Shown here piece after piece: positions 35,647 through 44,077 of a stretch of 52,164 nt of DNA. The notes under the pieces are model-generated. The model was not told the origin of the DNA and made no database searches. It saw only the letters and a list, made by a program, of their open reading frames with translations. Within the stretch, counting starts at the first letter, position 1. Every line of letters starts with the position of its first letter. The position numbers were made by a program, and so were the translations under genes. This DNA comes from an uncultured Oscillospiraceae bacterium (GTDB taxonomy: Bacteria; Bacillota; Clostridia; Oscillospirales; Ruminococcaceae), in the NCBI GenBank assembly GCA_900547455.1, contig URGV01000012.1, forward strand, positions 1 through 52,164, read 5' to 3'.

Positions 35647-36306
35647 ATGCGCTATCAATATCTGCTGTTCGACCTGGACGGCACCATCACCGACCCCAAG
35701 GAGGGCATCACCAAGAGCGCCCAGTACGCGCTGGAGGCCTTCGGCATCCACGAGCCGGACGCCGACAAGCTGACCCCCTTCATCGGCCCGCCGCTGATCG
35801 ACAGCTTTCAGGAATTTTACCACATGCCACCCGAGCAGGCGGCGCTTGCGGTGAAGAAGTACCGCGAGCGGTTTGAGCAGGTTGGCTGGCTGGAAAACCT
35901 CCTTTATGACGGGATGGACAGCCTGCTGCGCGGCCTGCAAAGCACCGGCTGCCGGCTGGCGGTGGCTTCCAGCAAGCCGACCGTCTTTGTCGAGCGGATT
36001 TTAAACCACTTTGGCATCGCCGACTGCTTTGCGGTGGTGGTCGGCAGCGAGCTGAGCGGCGCCCGCACCAAAAAGGAAGAGGTGGTGCAGGAGGCGCTGC
36101 GGCAGCTCTTTGGGGCGTCCCGCCCGGCCCTGCACACCGCGGCGATGATCGGCGACCGCCGGTTTGACGTCGAGGGCGCCAAGGCGCATCAGCTCGACAG
36201 CATCGGGGTGGCCTACGGCTACGCCCTGCCGGGTGAGCTGCAGCAGGCGGGCGCGGATTTTATTGTGGAGAGCGTGGAGGAGCTCACCGCGCTGCTGATG
36301 CAGTAG
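35647..36306 (+). CDS. HAD phosphatase, phosphoglycolate phosphatase-like
   Basis: A 219-aa haloacid-dehalogenase hydrolase. Motif I is FDLDGTITD with the nucleophile Asp9 and Asp11, motif II is VASSKPT, and motif IV is MIGDRRFDVEGAKAH. An alpha-helical cap lies at about 18-85. Similar proteins act on phosphoglycolate, nucleotides or pyrophosphate. AAAGGAG precedes the ATG. It is the third gene of the unit starting at 33696. Confidence 0.85.
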   Translation: MRYQYLLFDLDGTITDPKEGITKSAQYALEAFGIHEPDADKLTPFIGPPLIDSFQEFYHMPPEQAALAVKKYRERFEQVGWLENLLYDGMDSLLRGLQSTGCRLAVASSKPTVFVERILNHFGIADCFAVVVGSELSGARTKKEEVVQEALRQLFGASRPALHTAAMIGDRRFDVEGAKAHQLDSIGVAYGYALPGELQQAGADFIVESVEELTALLMQ

Positions 36307-36335
36307 AAAAAAGAATAATCTCTTGCAAAATGGTT

Positions 36336-36370
36336 TGCCGGACAGTCGTTCATCGAACGACTGTCCGGCA
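36336..36370 (+). terminator. Hairpin after the HAD gene
   Basis: A perfect 16-bp stem (36336-36351 with 36355-36370) with only a short T-rich tail (TTCTTT). Confidence 0.75.
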
Positions 36371-36437
36371 TTCTTTGCCTTTGGGGAACGAGCGGCATTC
36401 ATTTTTTGTGCGGAGAAAAATTTACAATTCAATAATA

Positions 36438-36488
36438 GACGAATTCGTCCACTTTTGCTATAATCAGAAATAGACGAAATCGTCTATT
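36438..36488 (+). promoter_or_regulatory. Promoter flanked by two TetR-type operators
   Basis: A consensus -10 TATAAT (36459-36464) lies between two palindromes that share the half-site TAGACGA. The first has the core GACGAATTCGTC (36438-36449), where the -35 should be. The second is AATAGACGAAATCGTCTATT (36469-36488), over the transcript start. The TetR protein encoded in the same operon is the obvious binder, giving autorepression. Confidence 0.75.
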
Positions 36489-36569
36489 ATAGAAGGGGCC
36501 GGCTGGGCAGAGGGCGCGGCGCAACCGAGCCGGGGGAAATTCCAATTGACAAAAAAAGGAGAAATGGAT

Positions 36570-37823
36570 ATGATTATTTTGGATATTGTCAGGCTGCTGG
36601 TCGCCATTGCGCTGGCACTTGTGGCGGGCAAACTGATCTCAAAGTTAAGGCTGCCGGCCATTTTGGGATGGCTGATTGTGGGAATGATTCTGGGCCCGCA
36701 CGCGGTGGGGCTGCTGAGCAACGACATTTTAAACGCAGGCTGGTTTGAGGTGATCGAGAGCATTCTGGAGTGCACCGTCGGTCTGATGATCGGCACCGAG
36801 CTGCTCTGGAACCAGATGAAAAAGGCGGGCAAACAGATAGTGGTCACCACCATCACCGAGTCGCTGGGAACCTTTTTGGTTGTCAGCATCGTGTTTGGCA
36901 TCATCTTCTGGGTGACCGATGTCCCGATTTACCTGGCCTTTATGTTCGGCGGCATCGCGCTGGCCACCGCTCCCGCCCCTTCGCTTTCGATTGTCACCGA
37001 CATGAAGACGGCTGGACCAGTCACCAGCACCCTGATCCCGATGGCCGCTCTGGACGACCTGGTGGGGGCGTTGGTCTTTTTCAGTGTCATCGCCTTTGTG
37101 GCGGCCAACATTTCCAGCCAGGAGATCCCGCTGTTTATGATGATTCTGCTGATCTTTTTCCCGGTGCTGCTGGGCGCTGTGACCGGTTTTGTCACCGGCA
37201 AGCTGATGCAGCGGGCCTACCGCTCCCACGCTCCCCTGAGAAATTCGCTGATTGTGCTGATTGGAATGCTGCTGCTTTCCTCCGCAATTGCGCTGGTGCT
37301 CAACTATCGTGTGCTGCCAACGCCAATTCTTAACTTCATGCTGCTGGGCATGGGCTTTTCCACGATGTTTGCGAATCTGATCTCCCAGGAGCAGCTGGGC
37401 GAAATCATGAAGGTGATGCATCCGGTGATCGGCTTTGCGCTGATTGTGGCAATCCTCAATCTGGGCGCCCCGCTGGACTATCATCTCATCTTTGGGGCAG
37501 GCATTTATACAGCGGTTTATATTATTTCCCGCGCCATCGGCAAATACAGCGGCGCCTATGTGGGCGCGGCGCTGACCCATGCGCCCGCCACCGTCAAGAA
37601 ATACCTTGGCTTTACCCTGCTGCCGCACTCGGGCGTGTCGCTGGTCTTTACCGGCATTGCGGTTTCGGTGCTGCAGGGTCCGGCTCCGGAATGTGCGCAG
37701 ATCATCCAGGGCACCATCGCGGCAGCAGCGGTCATCAATGAAATCATCGCCGTCTTTATCGCCAAAAAAGGCTTTGAGTGGGCGGGCGAACTGAATAAAG
37801 CTGTGGAGAAGAAAATAGAATGA
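36570..37823 (+). CDS. CPA2-type cation:proton antiporter
   Basis: A 417-aa integral membrane protein with about 12 segments of the Na+/H+ exchanger (Kef-like) family. Seen are the inverted-repeat halves typical of the fold, LPAILGWLIVGMILGPHAVG near the start, TAPAPSLSIVTDMKTAGPVTSTLIPMAALDDLVG with the buried Asp pair (ALDD) expected to bind the cation, and a gap-free C-terminal half without the TrkA-N domain of KefB/C. The ATG at 36570 has AAAGGAG 8 nt upstream. Its last 4 bp overlap the TetR gene. Confidence 0.85.
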   Translation: MIILDIVRLLVAIALALVAGKLISKLRLPAILGWLIVGMILGPHAVGLLSNDILNAGWFEVIESILECTVGLMIGTELLWNQMKKAGKQIVVTTITESLGTFLVVSIVFGIIFWVTDVPIYLAFMFGGIALATAPAPSLSIVTDMKTAGPVTSTLIPMAALDDLVGALVFFSVIAFVAANISSQEIPLFMMILLIFFPVLLGAVTGFVTGKLMQRAYRSHAPLRNSLIVLIGMLLLSSAIALVLNYRVLPTPILNFMLLGMGFSTMFANLISQEQLGEIMKVMHPVIGFALIVAILNLGAPLDYHLIFGAGIYTAVYIISRAIGKYSGAYVGAALTHAPATVKKYLGFTLLPHSGVSLVFTGIAVSVLQGPAPECAQIIQGTIAAAAVINEIIAVFIAKKGFEWAGELNKAVEKKIE

Positions 37824-38506
37824 AGCAACAGGAACGTCAACAGAAAAGCAGAGAGAAAATTCTGAGCGCGGCAATGCAGGAATTTGCCGAGCGCGGGTAT
37901 GAGGAAGTGACGGTGGATAGCATCTGCCAGAAATATGAGATTTCCAAGGGAATGCTCTACCACTATTATTCCGGCAAGGACGCGCTGTTTTTGCTGTGTG
38001 TGCAGCACACCTTCCAGCAGCTGGAAGAGTACCTGCTGGAGCGCATGGAGCAGCTGGAGCAGAAGGACCCGGTGGAGGCGATGCAGGAATACTTTTTGCT
38101 GCGGGAGAGCTTTTTCCAGGAAAACCCGCAGCAGAAACAGATCTTTGAGGCCGCGCTGCTGCGCGCACCCATCCAGCTGACGGAACAGATTGAGCAGATC
38201 CGTCAGCCGTTGATCCGGGTCAACCGAGAATTCCTGCACCGCACCCTGCTGCGCCTGCCGCTGCAGAAGGGGCTGGAGCAGGAGGAGGTGCTGCGCTATT
38301 TCTGCGGTGTCGAGACGGTGATCTGGAAATTGATGGAGGCCTACTGCCCGCAGGTTCACATGGGGGATACCCACCTACTGATGCAGACAGTGCGCAGGGT
38401 GATCCGGATGATTCTGTTTGGGGTTGTGACGTTGCCGGAAGGGGAAAGTAGAAAAAGCGAACAGGAACAGCCCGAGAGAATAGAAAATACAAATTGGATT
38501 CTATAG
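37820..38506 (+). CDS. TetR/AcrR family regulator
   Basis: A 228-aa repressor. The N-terminal HTH is clear: KILSAAMQEFAERGYEEVTVDSICQKYEISKGMLYHYYSGKDALF. The C-terminal ligand domain is not recognisable. It overlaps the antiporter gene by ATGA and lies in the operon whose promoter carries two matching palindromes. Ligand unknown; efflux substrates or ionic stress signals are reasonable guesses. Confidence 0.9.
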   Translation: MKQQERQQKSREKILSAAMQEFAERGYEEVTVDSICQKYEISKGMLYHYYSGKDALFLLCVQHTFQQLEEYLLERMEQLEQKDPVEAMQEYFLLRESFFQENPQQKQIFEAALLRAPIQLTEQIEQIRQPLIRVNREFLHRTLLRLPLQKGLEQEEVLRYFCGVETVIWKLMEAYCPQVHMGDTHLLMQTVRRVIRMILFGVVTLPEGESRKSEQEQPERIENTNWIL

Positions 38507-38535
38507 GAAACGCATTTTATAATAGATTTATAAGA

Positions 38536-38565
38536 AAGTTTGCCGCATATCTGGCAAACTTTTTT
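38536..38565 (+). terminator. Terminator of the antiporter-TetR operon
   Basis: AAGTTTGCC (38536-38544) pairs with GGCAAACTT (38553-38561), followed by a T run. Confidence 0.8.
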
Positions 38566-38603
38566 GTTGAGCAAGAGGAAGAAAAAGAATGGAGGAAAAA
38601 ACA

Positions 38604-39107
38604 ATGCATGTAAAACAACAGGTAAGCGTTTCCAAAATCCGCAAGGACGCGGAGGATTCCTACAGAAATGGCTTTTTCTGCTGCGAGGCGGTCATGGACG
38701 CCATCCGCAGCAATTTTGAGTTGGATGTTCCGGAAGAGGTTATCGCCATGTCCTCCGGCATGTCGGTCGGAGCGGGCCGTTCCGGCTGCATGTGCGGCGC
38801 GCTCAACGGAGGCATCCTGGCGCTGGGCATGTTCTTTGGCCGCACCGTTCCAAAGGGCCCGCAGGACCCGAAGGTCGTCAAGTGTATGGAGCTCACCAAC
38901 GAGCTGCACAACTGGTTTAGAAAGGTAAACAAGAAAAACTCGGTCTGCTGCCGCGTCCTGACCCGCGAGTTTGATATGAGCAAGGGCGAGCACAAAGAGC
39001 AGTGCATCTACTTCACCGGTCTGTGCGCCGGCAAGGTGGCGGAGATCATCGTCCGCGAGATGGGCCTGACCAACACTGACAGCGAGCCGTGGTTTGTTGA
39101 GGAGTAA
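38604..39107 (+). CDS. C_GCAxxG_C_C family redox-type protein
   Basis: A 167-aa member of the C_GCAxxG_C_C family, proteins with conserved Cys residues often found with transport or redox genes in anaerobes. Seen are FFCCEAVMDAI, the signature GCMCGALNGGILALG, a later VCCRVLTREF, and a terminal CIYFTGLCAGKVAEI. The ATG at 38604 has GGAGG 8 nt upstream and is preferred over 38589. It is coupled to the transporter gene after 3 nt. The cofactor is unknown. Confidence 0.85.
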   Translation: MHVKQQVSVSKIRKDAEDSYRNGFFCCEAVMDAIRSNFELDVPEEVIAMSSGMSVGAGRSGCMCGALNGGILALGMFFGRTVPKGPQDPKVVKCMELTNELHNWFRKVNKKNSVCCRVLTREFDMSKGEHKEQCIYFTGLCAGKVAEIIVREMGLTNTDSEPWFVEE

Positions 39108-39110
39108 GCG

Positions 39111-40016
39111 ATGATCAAAAAGATTCCTCTCCCCATCACCGGTGTGGCGCTCGGCTTTGCCGCGCTGGGAAATCTGCTGCAGAGCTACTCGGAAGGGGTT
39201 CGCCTTTGCTGCGGTGTGATCTCGGCGGTGCTGCTGATTTTGTACCTTGTCAAGATGATCCGTTACCCCGATTCCTTCCGGGAGGACATGCAGAACCCGA
39301 TTATGGCCAGCGTTTTCTGCACCTCCACCATGGCGCTGATGCTGCTGGCCGGTTACCTCAAGCCGTACATCGGCGTGGTGGCCGATGTAATTTGGTACGC
39401 GGCGATTGTGCTGCATGTGGTGCTGATGCTCTACTTCACAGCCAAGTTTATCCTGAAGCTGCAGATGAAGAAGGTGTTCGCCAGCTACTTCATCGTCTAT
39501 GTTGGCATCGTAGTGGCCAGCGTCTCCGCTCCGGCTTTCGGCGCGACCGGCCTTGGCACCGGCATCTTCTGGTTTGGCTTTGCAGCGCTGCTGGTGCTGC
39601 TGGTGCTGGTCACCTACCGCTATGCCAAATTCCGCGAGATCCCACCCCCGGCGCAGCCGCTGTTCTGTATCTACACCGCCCCCACCAGCCTGTGTCTGGC
39701 GGGCTATATCCAGTCGGTGCAGAATAAGTCGATTGCGATGATCGCCTTTTTGGCCATCCTGGCAACGGTGCTGTACCTGGTGGTGCTGGTCAAACTGCCG
39801 AAGTATCTGAAGATGCCGTTCTTCCCAAGCTACACGGCCTTCACCTTCCCGTTTGTCATCTCGGCCATCGCGATGAAGCAGACCATGGCCTGCCTTGCCA
39901 ACATGGGCAGCCCGATGTCGTGGCTGAATGTGGTGGTCATCATCGAGACGGTCATCGCAGTGGTGCTGTGCGCCTACACGCTGGTGCGCTACATCCTGTT
40001 TGTCACCGCGAAGTAA
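39111..40016 (+). CDS. TDT family transporter (TehA/Mae1/SLAC1-like)
   Basis: A 301-aa membrane protein with about ten membrane segments and little outside them, typical of the tellurite-resistance/dicarboxylate transporter family. Characteristic pieces are LPITGVALGFAALGN at the start, AGYLKPYIG, PPAQPLFCIYTAPTSLCLAGYI, and FPSYTAFTFPFVISAIAMK. Relatives move anions such as malate, sulfite or chloride. Close coupling to the C_GCAxxG_C_C gene hints that transport and a redox step are linked, but no substrate is visible. Confidence 0.85.
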   Translation: MIKKIPLPITGVALGFAALGNLLQSYSEGVRLCCGVISAVLLILYLVKMIRYPDSFREDMQNPIMASVFCTSTMALMLLAGYLKPYIGVVADVIWYAAIVLHVVLMLYFTAKFILKLQMKKVFASYFIVYVGIVVASVSAPAFGATGLGTGIFWFGFAALLVLLVLVTYRYAKFREIPPPAQPLFCIYTAPTSLCLAGYIQSVQNKSIAMIAFLAILATVLYLVVLVKLPKYLKMPFFPSYTAFTFPFVISAIAMKQTMACLANMGSPMSWLNVVVIIETVIAVVLCAYTLVRYILFVTAK

Positions 40017-40046
40017 GGAAAAGCTAACTGCTCTGCCAATCTCTTC

Positions 40047-40103
40047 TTGACAACAAAACCTCCCGATTGCTACACTGGAAAAAAGCAATTTGGGAGGTTT
40101 TTT
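40047..40103 (+). promoter_or_regulatory. Promoter embedded in a terminator-like hairpin
   Basis: TTGACA (40047-40052) and TACACT (40071-40076) are spaced 18 bp. They lie across an inverted repeat: AAAACCTCCC (40055-40064) pairs with GGGAGGTTTT (40092-40101), with an inner ATTGCT/AGCAAT pair and a T run. It can end the TDT transcript. The 3' arm also contains the GGGAGG ribosome binding site of the next gene. Confidence 0.65.
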
Positions 40104-40105
40104 GT

Positions 40106-41053
40106 ATGGTTTCATTTGGCAATCTGAGCGCCCAGGCGGGAGAGAAAAAACAGGGCTTTCTTGCCGTGCCGGGCACCGATTTCACCATCCCCGCGACGCT
40201 CATCTGCGGGGAGCGGCCGGGCAAAACGGTTCTAGTCAGCGGAGGTGTGCACAGCTGCGAGTATGTCGGCATCGAAGCGGCTATCCGGCTGGGGGCGGAG
40301 CTTGCTCCGGCGGAAATCTGCGGGACGGTGCTGATTCTGCACCCGGTCAACCGGCCGGGCTTTGAGGCACGCACCCCCTCGATCGTCCCATGGGACGGCT
40401 GCAATCTCAACCGGGAATTTCCCGGCAGGGCCGACGGCAGCCCGACCCAGCGGCTGGCGCACTTTTTCGTGCAGGAGCTTTACCCCAAACTCGACGCCTA
40501 CATCGACCTGCACTGCGGCGAGATGTTTGAGAGCCTGACCCCCTACATCTACTATGCGGCCTCCGGCGACGAGCGGGAGCAGCGGATTGCCCGGGAAATG
40601 GCGCTGTGCGCCGACCTTCCCTACATGGTGGCTTCCAAAGCAAAGGGCGGGGCGTACAACTATGCCGGGGCAATGAATATCCCTGCGGTGCTGCTCGAGC
40701 GCGGATGTCAGGGCAGGTGGAGCGAGGAGGAGGTGCAGGCCGACCTCGACGACGTGCGGCGCATCCTGCGCTATCTTGGGGTGGTGGCGTCCGCCCCGCA
40801 GCAGAACCAGAAGCCGCGCGAGGTGGTGGATTTAGTCTACCAGCTGCCCGAGTCGGCGGGCCTGTGGTACCCCAAGGTAACGGCAGGGGAGTTTGTCAAG
40901 GAGGGCCAGCTGGTCGGCATCCTCAAGGACTACTGGGGGCAGGAGCTTTCCCACTATCACGCGCCCTATGACGGGGTCATCCTCTTTTTGACCCACACCC
41001 TCTGGACCGACGGCAAGGTGGAGGTCTTTACCATCGCAAGAGAAGCAGAATAA
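40106..41053 (+). CDS. M14-type zinc deacylase/carboxypeptidase (AstE/AspA-like)
   Basis: A 315-aa zinc hydrolase of the succinylglutamate desuccinylase/aspartoacylase group. Zinc ligands are His49 and Glu52 in SGGVHSCEYVG and His136 in IDLHCGEMFE. The substrate Arg/Asn pair is in NLNREFPG. A small C-terminal beta domain with GEFVKEGQLVGILKD resembles a lipoyl-like fold often found in this family. GGGAGG lies 8 nt before the ATG. Probable substrates are N-acyl amino acids; the specific one is unknown. Confidence 0.85.
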   Translation: MVSFGNLSAQAGEKKQGFLAVPGTDFTIPATLICGERPGKTVLVSGGVHSCEYVGIEAAIRLGAELAPAEICGTVLILHPVNRPGFEARTPSIVPWDGCNLNREFPGRADGSPTQRLAHFFVQELYPKLDAYIDLHCGEMFESLTPYIYYAASGDEREQRIAREMALCADLPYMVASKAKGGAYNYAGAMNIPAVLLERGCQGRWSEEEVQADLDDVRRILRYLGVVASAPQQNQKPREVVDLVYQLPESAGLWYPKVTAGEFVKEGQLVGILKDYWGQELSHYHAPYDGVILFLTHTLWTDGKVEVFTIAREAE

Positions 41054-41114
41054 ATAAAGAAATCAGCGGGGCCTGCAGTTCCTGTCAAAAAGGGACTGCG
41101 GGTTCCGCTTTGCC

Positions 41115-41144
41115 TTGACACCGCCTCCCCCTCATCTGTAAAAT
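41115..41144 (+). promoter_or_regulatory. Promoter of the lipoprotein gene
   Basis: TTGACA (41115-41120) and TAAAAT (41139-41144), spaced 18 bp; the start codon follows after 26 nt. Confidence 0.6.
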
Positions 41145-41170
41145 AGGAGAAAAGGAGAGGGGGAAGTGCT

Positions 41171-42019
41171 GTGAAAAGAGGAGTGTTGGCACTGGCGCTG
41201 TGTTTTTGCCTGTGCGGCTGTGGCCTGCTGCCGGAGAAGGCGTGGGAATCGGTCTGGGCCGATTTTGACGGGGACGGTGTGGAGGAACGCTTTGAGCTTC
41301 GGCTGGATGGGGAGGAGCTGCAGCTGTGGTTTGCCGGCGCAGGCAAAGAACAAAGGCTGAGGGAGGAAGGCTTGATCCAATACGCCCCCGAGCAACAGAA
41401 GAACCTGCGCCTGCTTTGGTTGTCACAGCAGAAACGGGCGGTCGCCTGCGAGGTTGCCCGCTCTGCAACCTCGAGCAGCAGTGTGGTTTATACCGTGGAA
41501 GCGGGACAGCCGGTGCAGATTCCTCTTGACGGGGTGTCCGATCTGCAGCAGGAAGGGCCCGGCAGTTTTACTGGTCGTGTCAGTGTGCTGGATGCGGGCT
41601 ACATGCTGTCGGAAGGAACCCGGACATGGATGGGCAGGACGGCCAAACCCTACTGGTTTTACTGGGACGGGGAGGGTTTTGTACAGGACAGCGCGCGGCA
41701 GCTCGATTGGGAATCGCTCGCAGCATGGGAGGGATTGCAGGAACAGATTACCGAACGGTTGCAGCAGCGCCAGCAGGACAGCTTCCCGAAGGGATTTGTC
41801 GAGATCGATGGGGAGAAGCTCCCGGCCCGCTGGGAAGTGAGGGAAATCTGGCTGCGTGACAACCGCATCCTTACCGTTAACGTCGGCTATGACTACTCCT
41901 CCTCCCGGCAAAACGGCGCGGGCGGCAGGGAGTACGACACCTATCTGCTGGAAGAAGGAAAGATTCAGCTGCTCGATACAGGCGGCGGGTTCTATGAGGA
42001 GGCCGCGCCGCTTGATTGA
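41171..42019 (+). CDS. Putative lipoprotein with an EF-hand-like loop
   Basis: A 282-aa exported protein I do not recognise. The signal MKRGVLALALCFCLCGCG ends in a lipobox with Cys17 as the likely lipid site. An Asp-rich loop, DFDGDGVEERFELRL at about residue 31, looks like a calcium-binding dockerin-type or EF-hand loop; the same pattern occurs in lipoproteins with VCBS-like beta repeats. The rest is beta-rich. It starts with GTG at 41171 after a GAGGGGG site. Confidence 0.65.
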   Translation: MKRGVLALALCFCLCGCGLLPEKAWESVWADFDGDGVEERFELRLDGEELQLWFAGAGKEQRLREEGLIQYAPEQQKNLRLLWLSQQKRAVACEVARSATSSSSVVYTVEAGQPVQIPLDGVSDLQQEGPGSFTGRVSVLDAGYMLSEGTRTWMGRTAKPYWFYWDGEGFVQDSARQLDWESLAAWEGLQEQITERLQQRQQDSFPKGFVEIDGEKLPARWEVREIWLRDNRILTVNVGYDYSSSRQNGAGGREYDTYLLEEGKIQLLDTGGGFYEEAAPLD

Positions 42020-42111
42020 GGGCGGTCAATGTGCTATCCTGTAAAGAGCAAACGCCGTACCCGCGGCGCGGTGAAGGAAAAACGATTCGAGCGACGAACG
42101 GAGGAATTTTG

Positions 42112-42576
42112 ATGCTGACCTATCACTTGATGACCGAGCAGGAAAAGGAGCTGGCGTCCGGCTGGCGGTATGAGGGAGAGTACGCCATCTACAACGAGCC
42201 GTCCTATCAGGAGCAGAAGGAGAAGGGCATCGGCTTTGGCAATCCTAAGCGCGACAAAAATTTCTACGCCTACAGCGACGGCCAGACGTTGGTGGGCTAC
42301 ACCAACATCCTGGAGGAGCAGCAGGCGGTCTTTATCGGCATCGGCGTGCGGCCCGACCTGTGCGGGCAGGGCTACGGCCAGCAGATGATGAAGCTGGCGC
42401 AGGCAATATCCCAAGCCCTTTACCCCGGCAAGCCCCTCTATCTGGAGGTGCGCAGCTGGAACAGGCGCGCCATTCGTTGCTATGAGAAAGCAGGCTTTGT
42501 GGCGGAGGGCGAACCCTTTGTGCAGCGCACGCCGATCGGCGAAGGCGAGTTTATCCGCATGGTTTGGCGGGGATAG
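42112..42576 (+). CDS. GNAT family N-acetyltransferase
   Basis: A 154-aa single-domain acetyltransferase. The acetyl-CoA loop is IGIGVRPDLCGQGYGQQMMK, followed by LYLEVRSWNRRAIRCYEKAGF. The ATG at 42112 has GGAGG 7 nt upstream; an upstream in-frame codon at 42016 overlaps the preceding gene and is unlikely. Substrate unknown. Confidence 0.88.
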   Translation: MLTYHLMTEQEKELASGWRYEGEYAIYNEPSYQEQKEKGIGFGNPKRDKNFYAYSDGQTLVGYTNILEEQQAVFIGIGVRPDLCGQGYGQQMMKLAQAISQALYPGKPLYLEVRSWNRRAIRCYEKAGFVAEGEPFVQRTPIGEGEFIRMVWRG

Positions 42577-42619
42577 ATGGCGCCGATTTTAAAACGCCGG
42601 TTGTCAACGGAAAAGAGAA

Positions 42620-42659
42620 AAAGCAGGCCGCTGCGGAATCTTCCGCAGCGGCCTGCTTT
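42620..42659. terminator. Bidirectional terminator
   Basis: A perfect 19-bp GC-rich stem (42620-42638 with 42641-42659) flanked by A and T residues, between convergent genes. Confidence 0.9.
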
Positions 42660-42662
42660 GCT

Positions 42663-43433
42663 TTAAGCGATTGAGGTTAGCCCGATGACAAACACCAGGA
42701 GTGCAAGCAGCGGGATAATGGTCCAGGAGGCGTAGCGGCCGAAGATTTCCCACTCGGAGGGCTCGGCGCGGTCGGGGTCGCGGATCTGGAAGGAAAGGGA
42801 AAGGTAGAACAGCTCGTCCACAAAGAGGATGGAGACTGCGGTCCCGATGCAGAGCAGCATCCCGCAAAACCACCCCGTCCAATCCCCTTTGTGGGTGAGC
42901 GCGGGGCCGGAGAGCAGGTTTAAAACAGTGTTGACCGAGGGCTCCAACGGGTCGACAGGCTCGCCCGATCCGTCAATCATGACTCCGCTCGAAAGGATTG
43001 CTGTAACGCCGAAGTTTTCAATGCTGCCGTCCTCATTGTAGAGCCACAGCAATCCCCCCTGATCGAGCGCCGCGCCGCGAAAGAGCAGCTCGTCCTCGCA
43101 GTACACCTCCAGCCCGACTGCGTCGCTGCCAAGCTGGCTGTCCTGCGGGATGGCCGATGCGTCCTCCCGCACCGTGTAGGGGCCATAGAATTTGTCCCCA
43201 TGCTGAAAGGTCACTTTCCCCTCCGAGACGGTGAAGGAGGCAGCTTCACCGTCGATTCTGCCCGAGTAGACCATCCCTGTCTCCGCCGCCTCCGGCAGCA
43301 GGATGGTGTCCTCATAGAGCAGGCCCTCGCGGGAGATGGTGACGGGGTAGAGGATGGTGAAGAGCAGGGCCATCATCAGAAGGAAGAGCAGGACAATTTT
43401 CTGGTAAAGGGTCAGCGCGCGGATTCTTTGCAT
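42663..43433 (-). CDS. Hypothetical membrane protein with extracellular domain
   Basis: A 256-aa protein not matched to a family. One N-terminal membrane segment (YQKIVLLFLLMMALLFTILYPV) is followed by about 140 residues of beta-rich extracellular sequence (ASFTVSEGKVTFQHGDKFYGPYTV), then two C-terminal segments (GWFCGMLLCIGTAVSILFV and WTIIPLLALLVFVIGLTSI). The ATG at 43433 has AAGGAGG 8 nt upstream. It is the last gene of a minus-strand group that begins at trpS. Confidence 0.65.
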   Translation of the reverse strand: MQRIRALTLYQKIVLLFLLMMALLFTILYPVTISREGLLYEDTILLPEAAETGMVYSGRIDGEAASFTVSEGKVTFQHGDKFYGPYTVREDASAIPQDSQLGSDAVGLEVYCEDELLFRGAALDQGGLLWLYNEDGSIENFGVTAILSSGVMIDGSGEPVDPLEPSVNTVLNLLSGPALTHKGDWTGWFCGMLLCIGTAVSILFVDELFYLSLSFQIRDPDRAEPSEWEIFGRYASWTIIPLLALLVFVIGLTSIA

Positions 43434-43592
43434 ACGTTTTACCTCCTTGCGTTGGGGCAGTGGGTGTGGAGCGCCGCAAAGGCTTTCACCAGCTTTTTCA
43501 AAAAGTTTTGGCTGCGGGCCTTTGACAAGGCGGTCAGCTGACGAGGGGAAAGGGGGGGCGAAAAACCGATGGCGCACCTTGCGGGAGAAACT

Positions 43593-44015
43593 TTAGTAGT
43601 TGCCGGTGATCTCCAGAAGGTTGCCGTCCGGGTCGGTCACATTAAAGTAGTAGTATGGACTGTGCACGTTGACGTACATGATTTCCGAAACCGTCCCGAT
43701 TCCAAGTTGCCGGATTCGCTGATGCTCGCTTTTTAAATCCTCCACCTCAAAATTGAGGATGATGATATTGTTCTTTTTGCGGGGGTCCTCTTTCCAAAAG
43801 TCATCGATATAGGCCTGGTTAAAATGAACCTCATCCGATTCTTTCAGCAGCTTTTCGTCATACTTTTTGTTGTAGAGCGCCAGCTGATTACCGCAGTCGA
43901 ACGCGATCCACCGGTCGCCGCTGCAGTACAGGGGCTCCTGCTGCAGGAGCAGCTTGTAAAAATGCAGGGATTTTTCGATGTCCTGAGTACAGATGTAGGT
44001 GGTTCCCAGTTTCAT
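43593..44015 (-). CDS. VOC (glyoxalase/bleomycin-resistance) family protein
   Basis: A 140-aa metal-type vicinal oxygen chelate fold protein. The pattern of two beta-alpha-beta units is visible: YICTQDIEKSLHFYKLLL at the start and YFNVTDPDGNLLEITGNY at the end, the latter with the usual Glu metal ligand. The function could be an isomerase, dioxygenase or drug-binding protein; no context decides. GAGAGG precedes the ATG. Confidence 0.83.
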   Translation of the reverse strand: MKLGTTYICTQDIEKSLHFYKLLLQQEPLYCSGDRWIAFDCGNQLALYNKKYDEKLLKESDEVHFNQAYIDDFWKEDPRKKNNIIILNFEVEDLKSEHQRIRQLGIGTVSEIMYVNVHSPYYYFNVTDPDGNLLEITGNY

Positions 44016-44077
44016 GGCGGTACCTCTCAAACGACTTTTGTGGGGAATGGGCGGCAAGGAGAATCGCGCCCTGCCCC

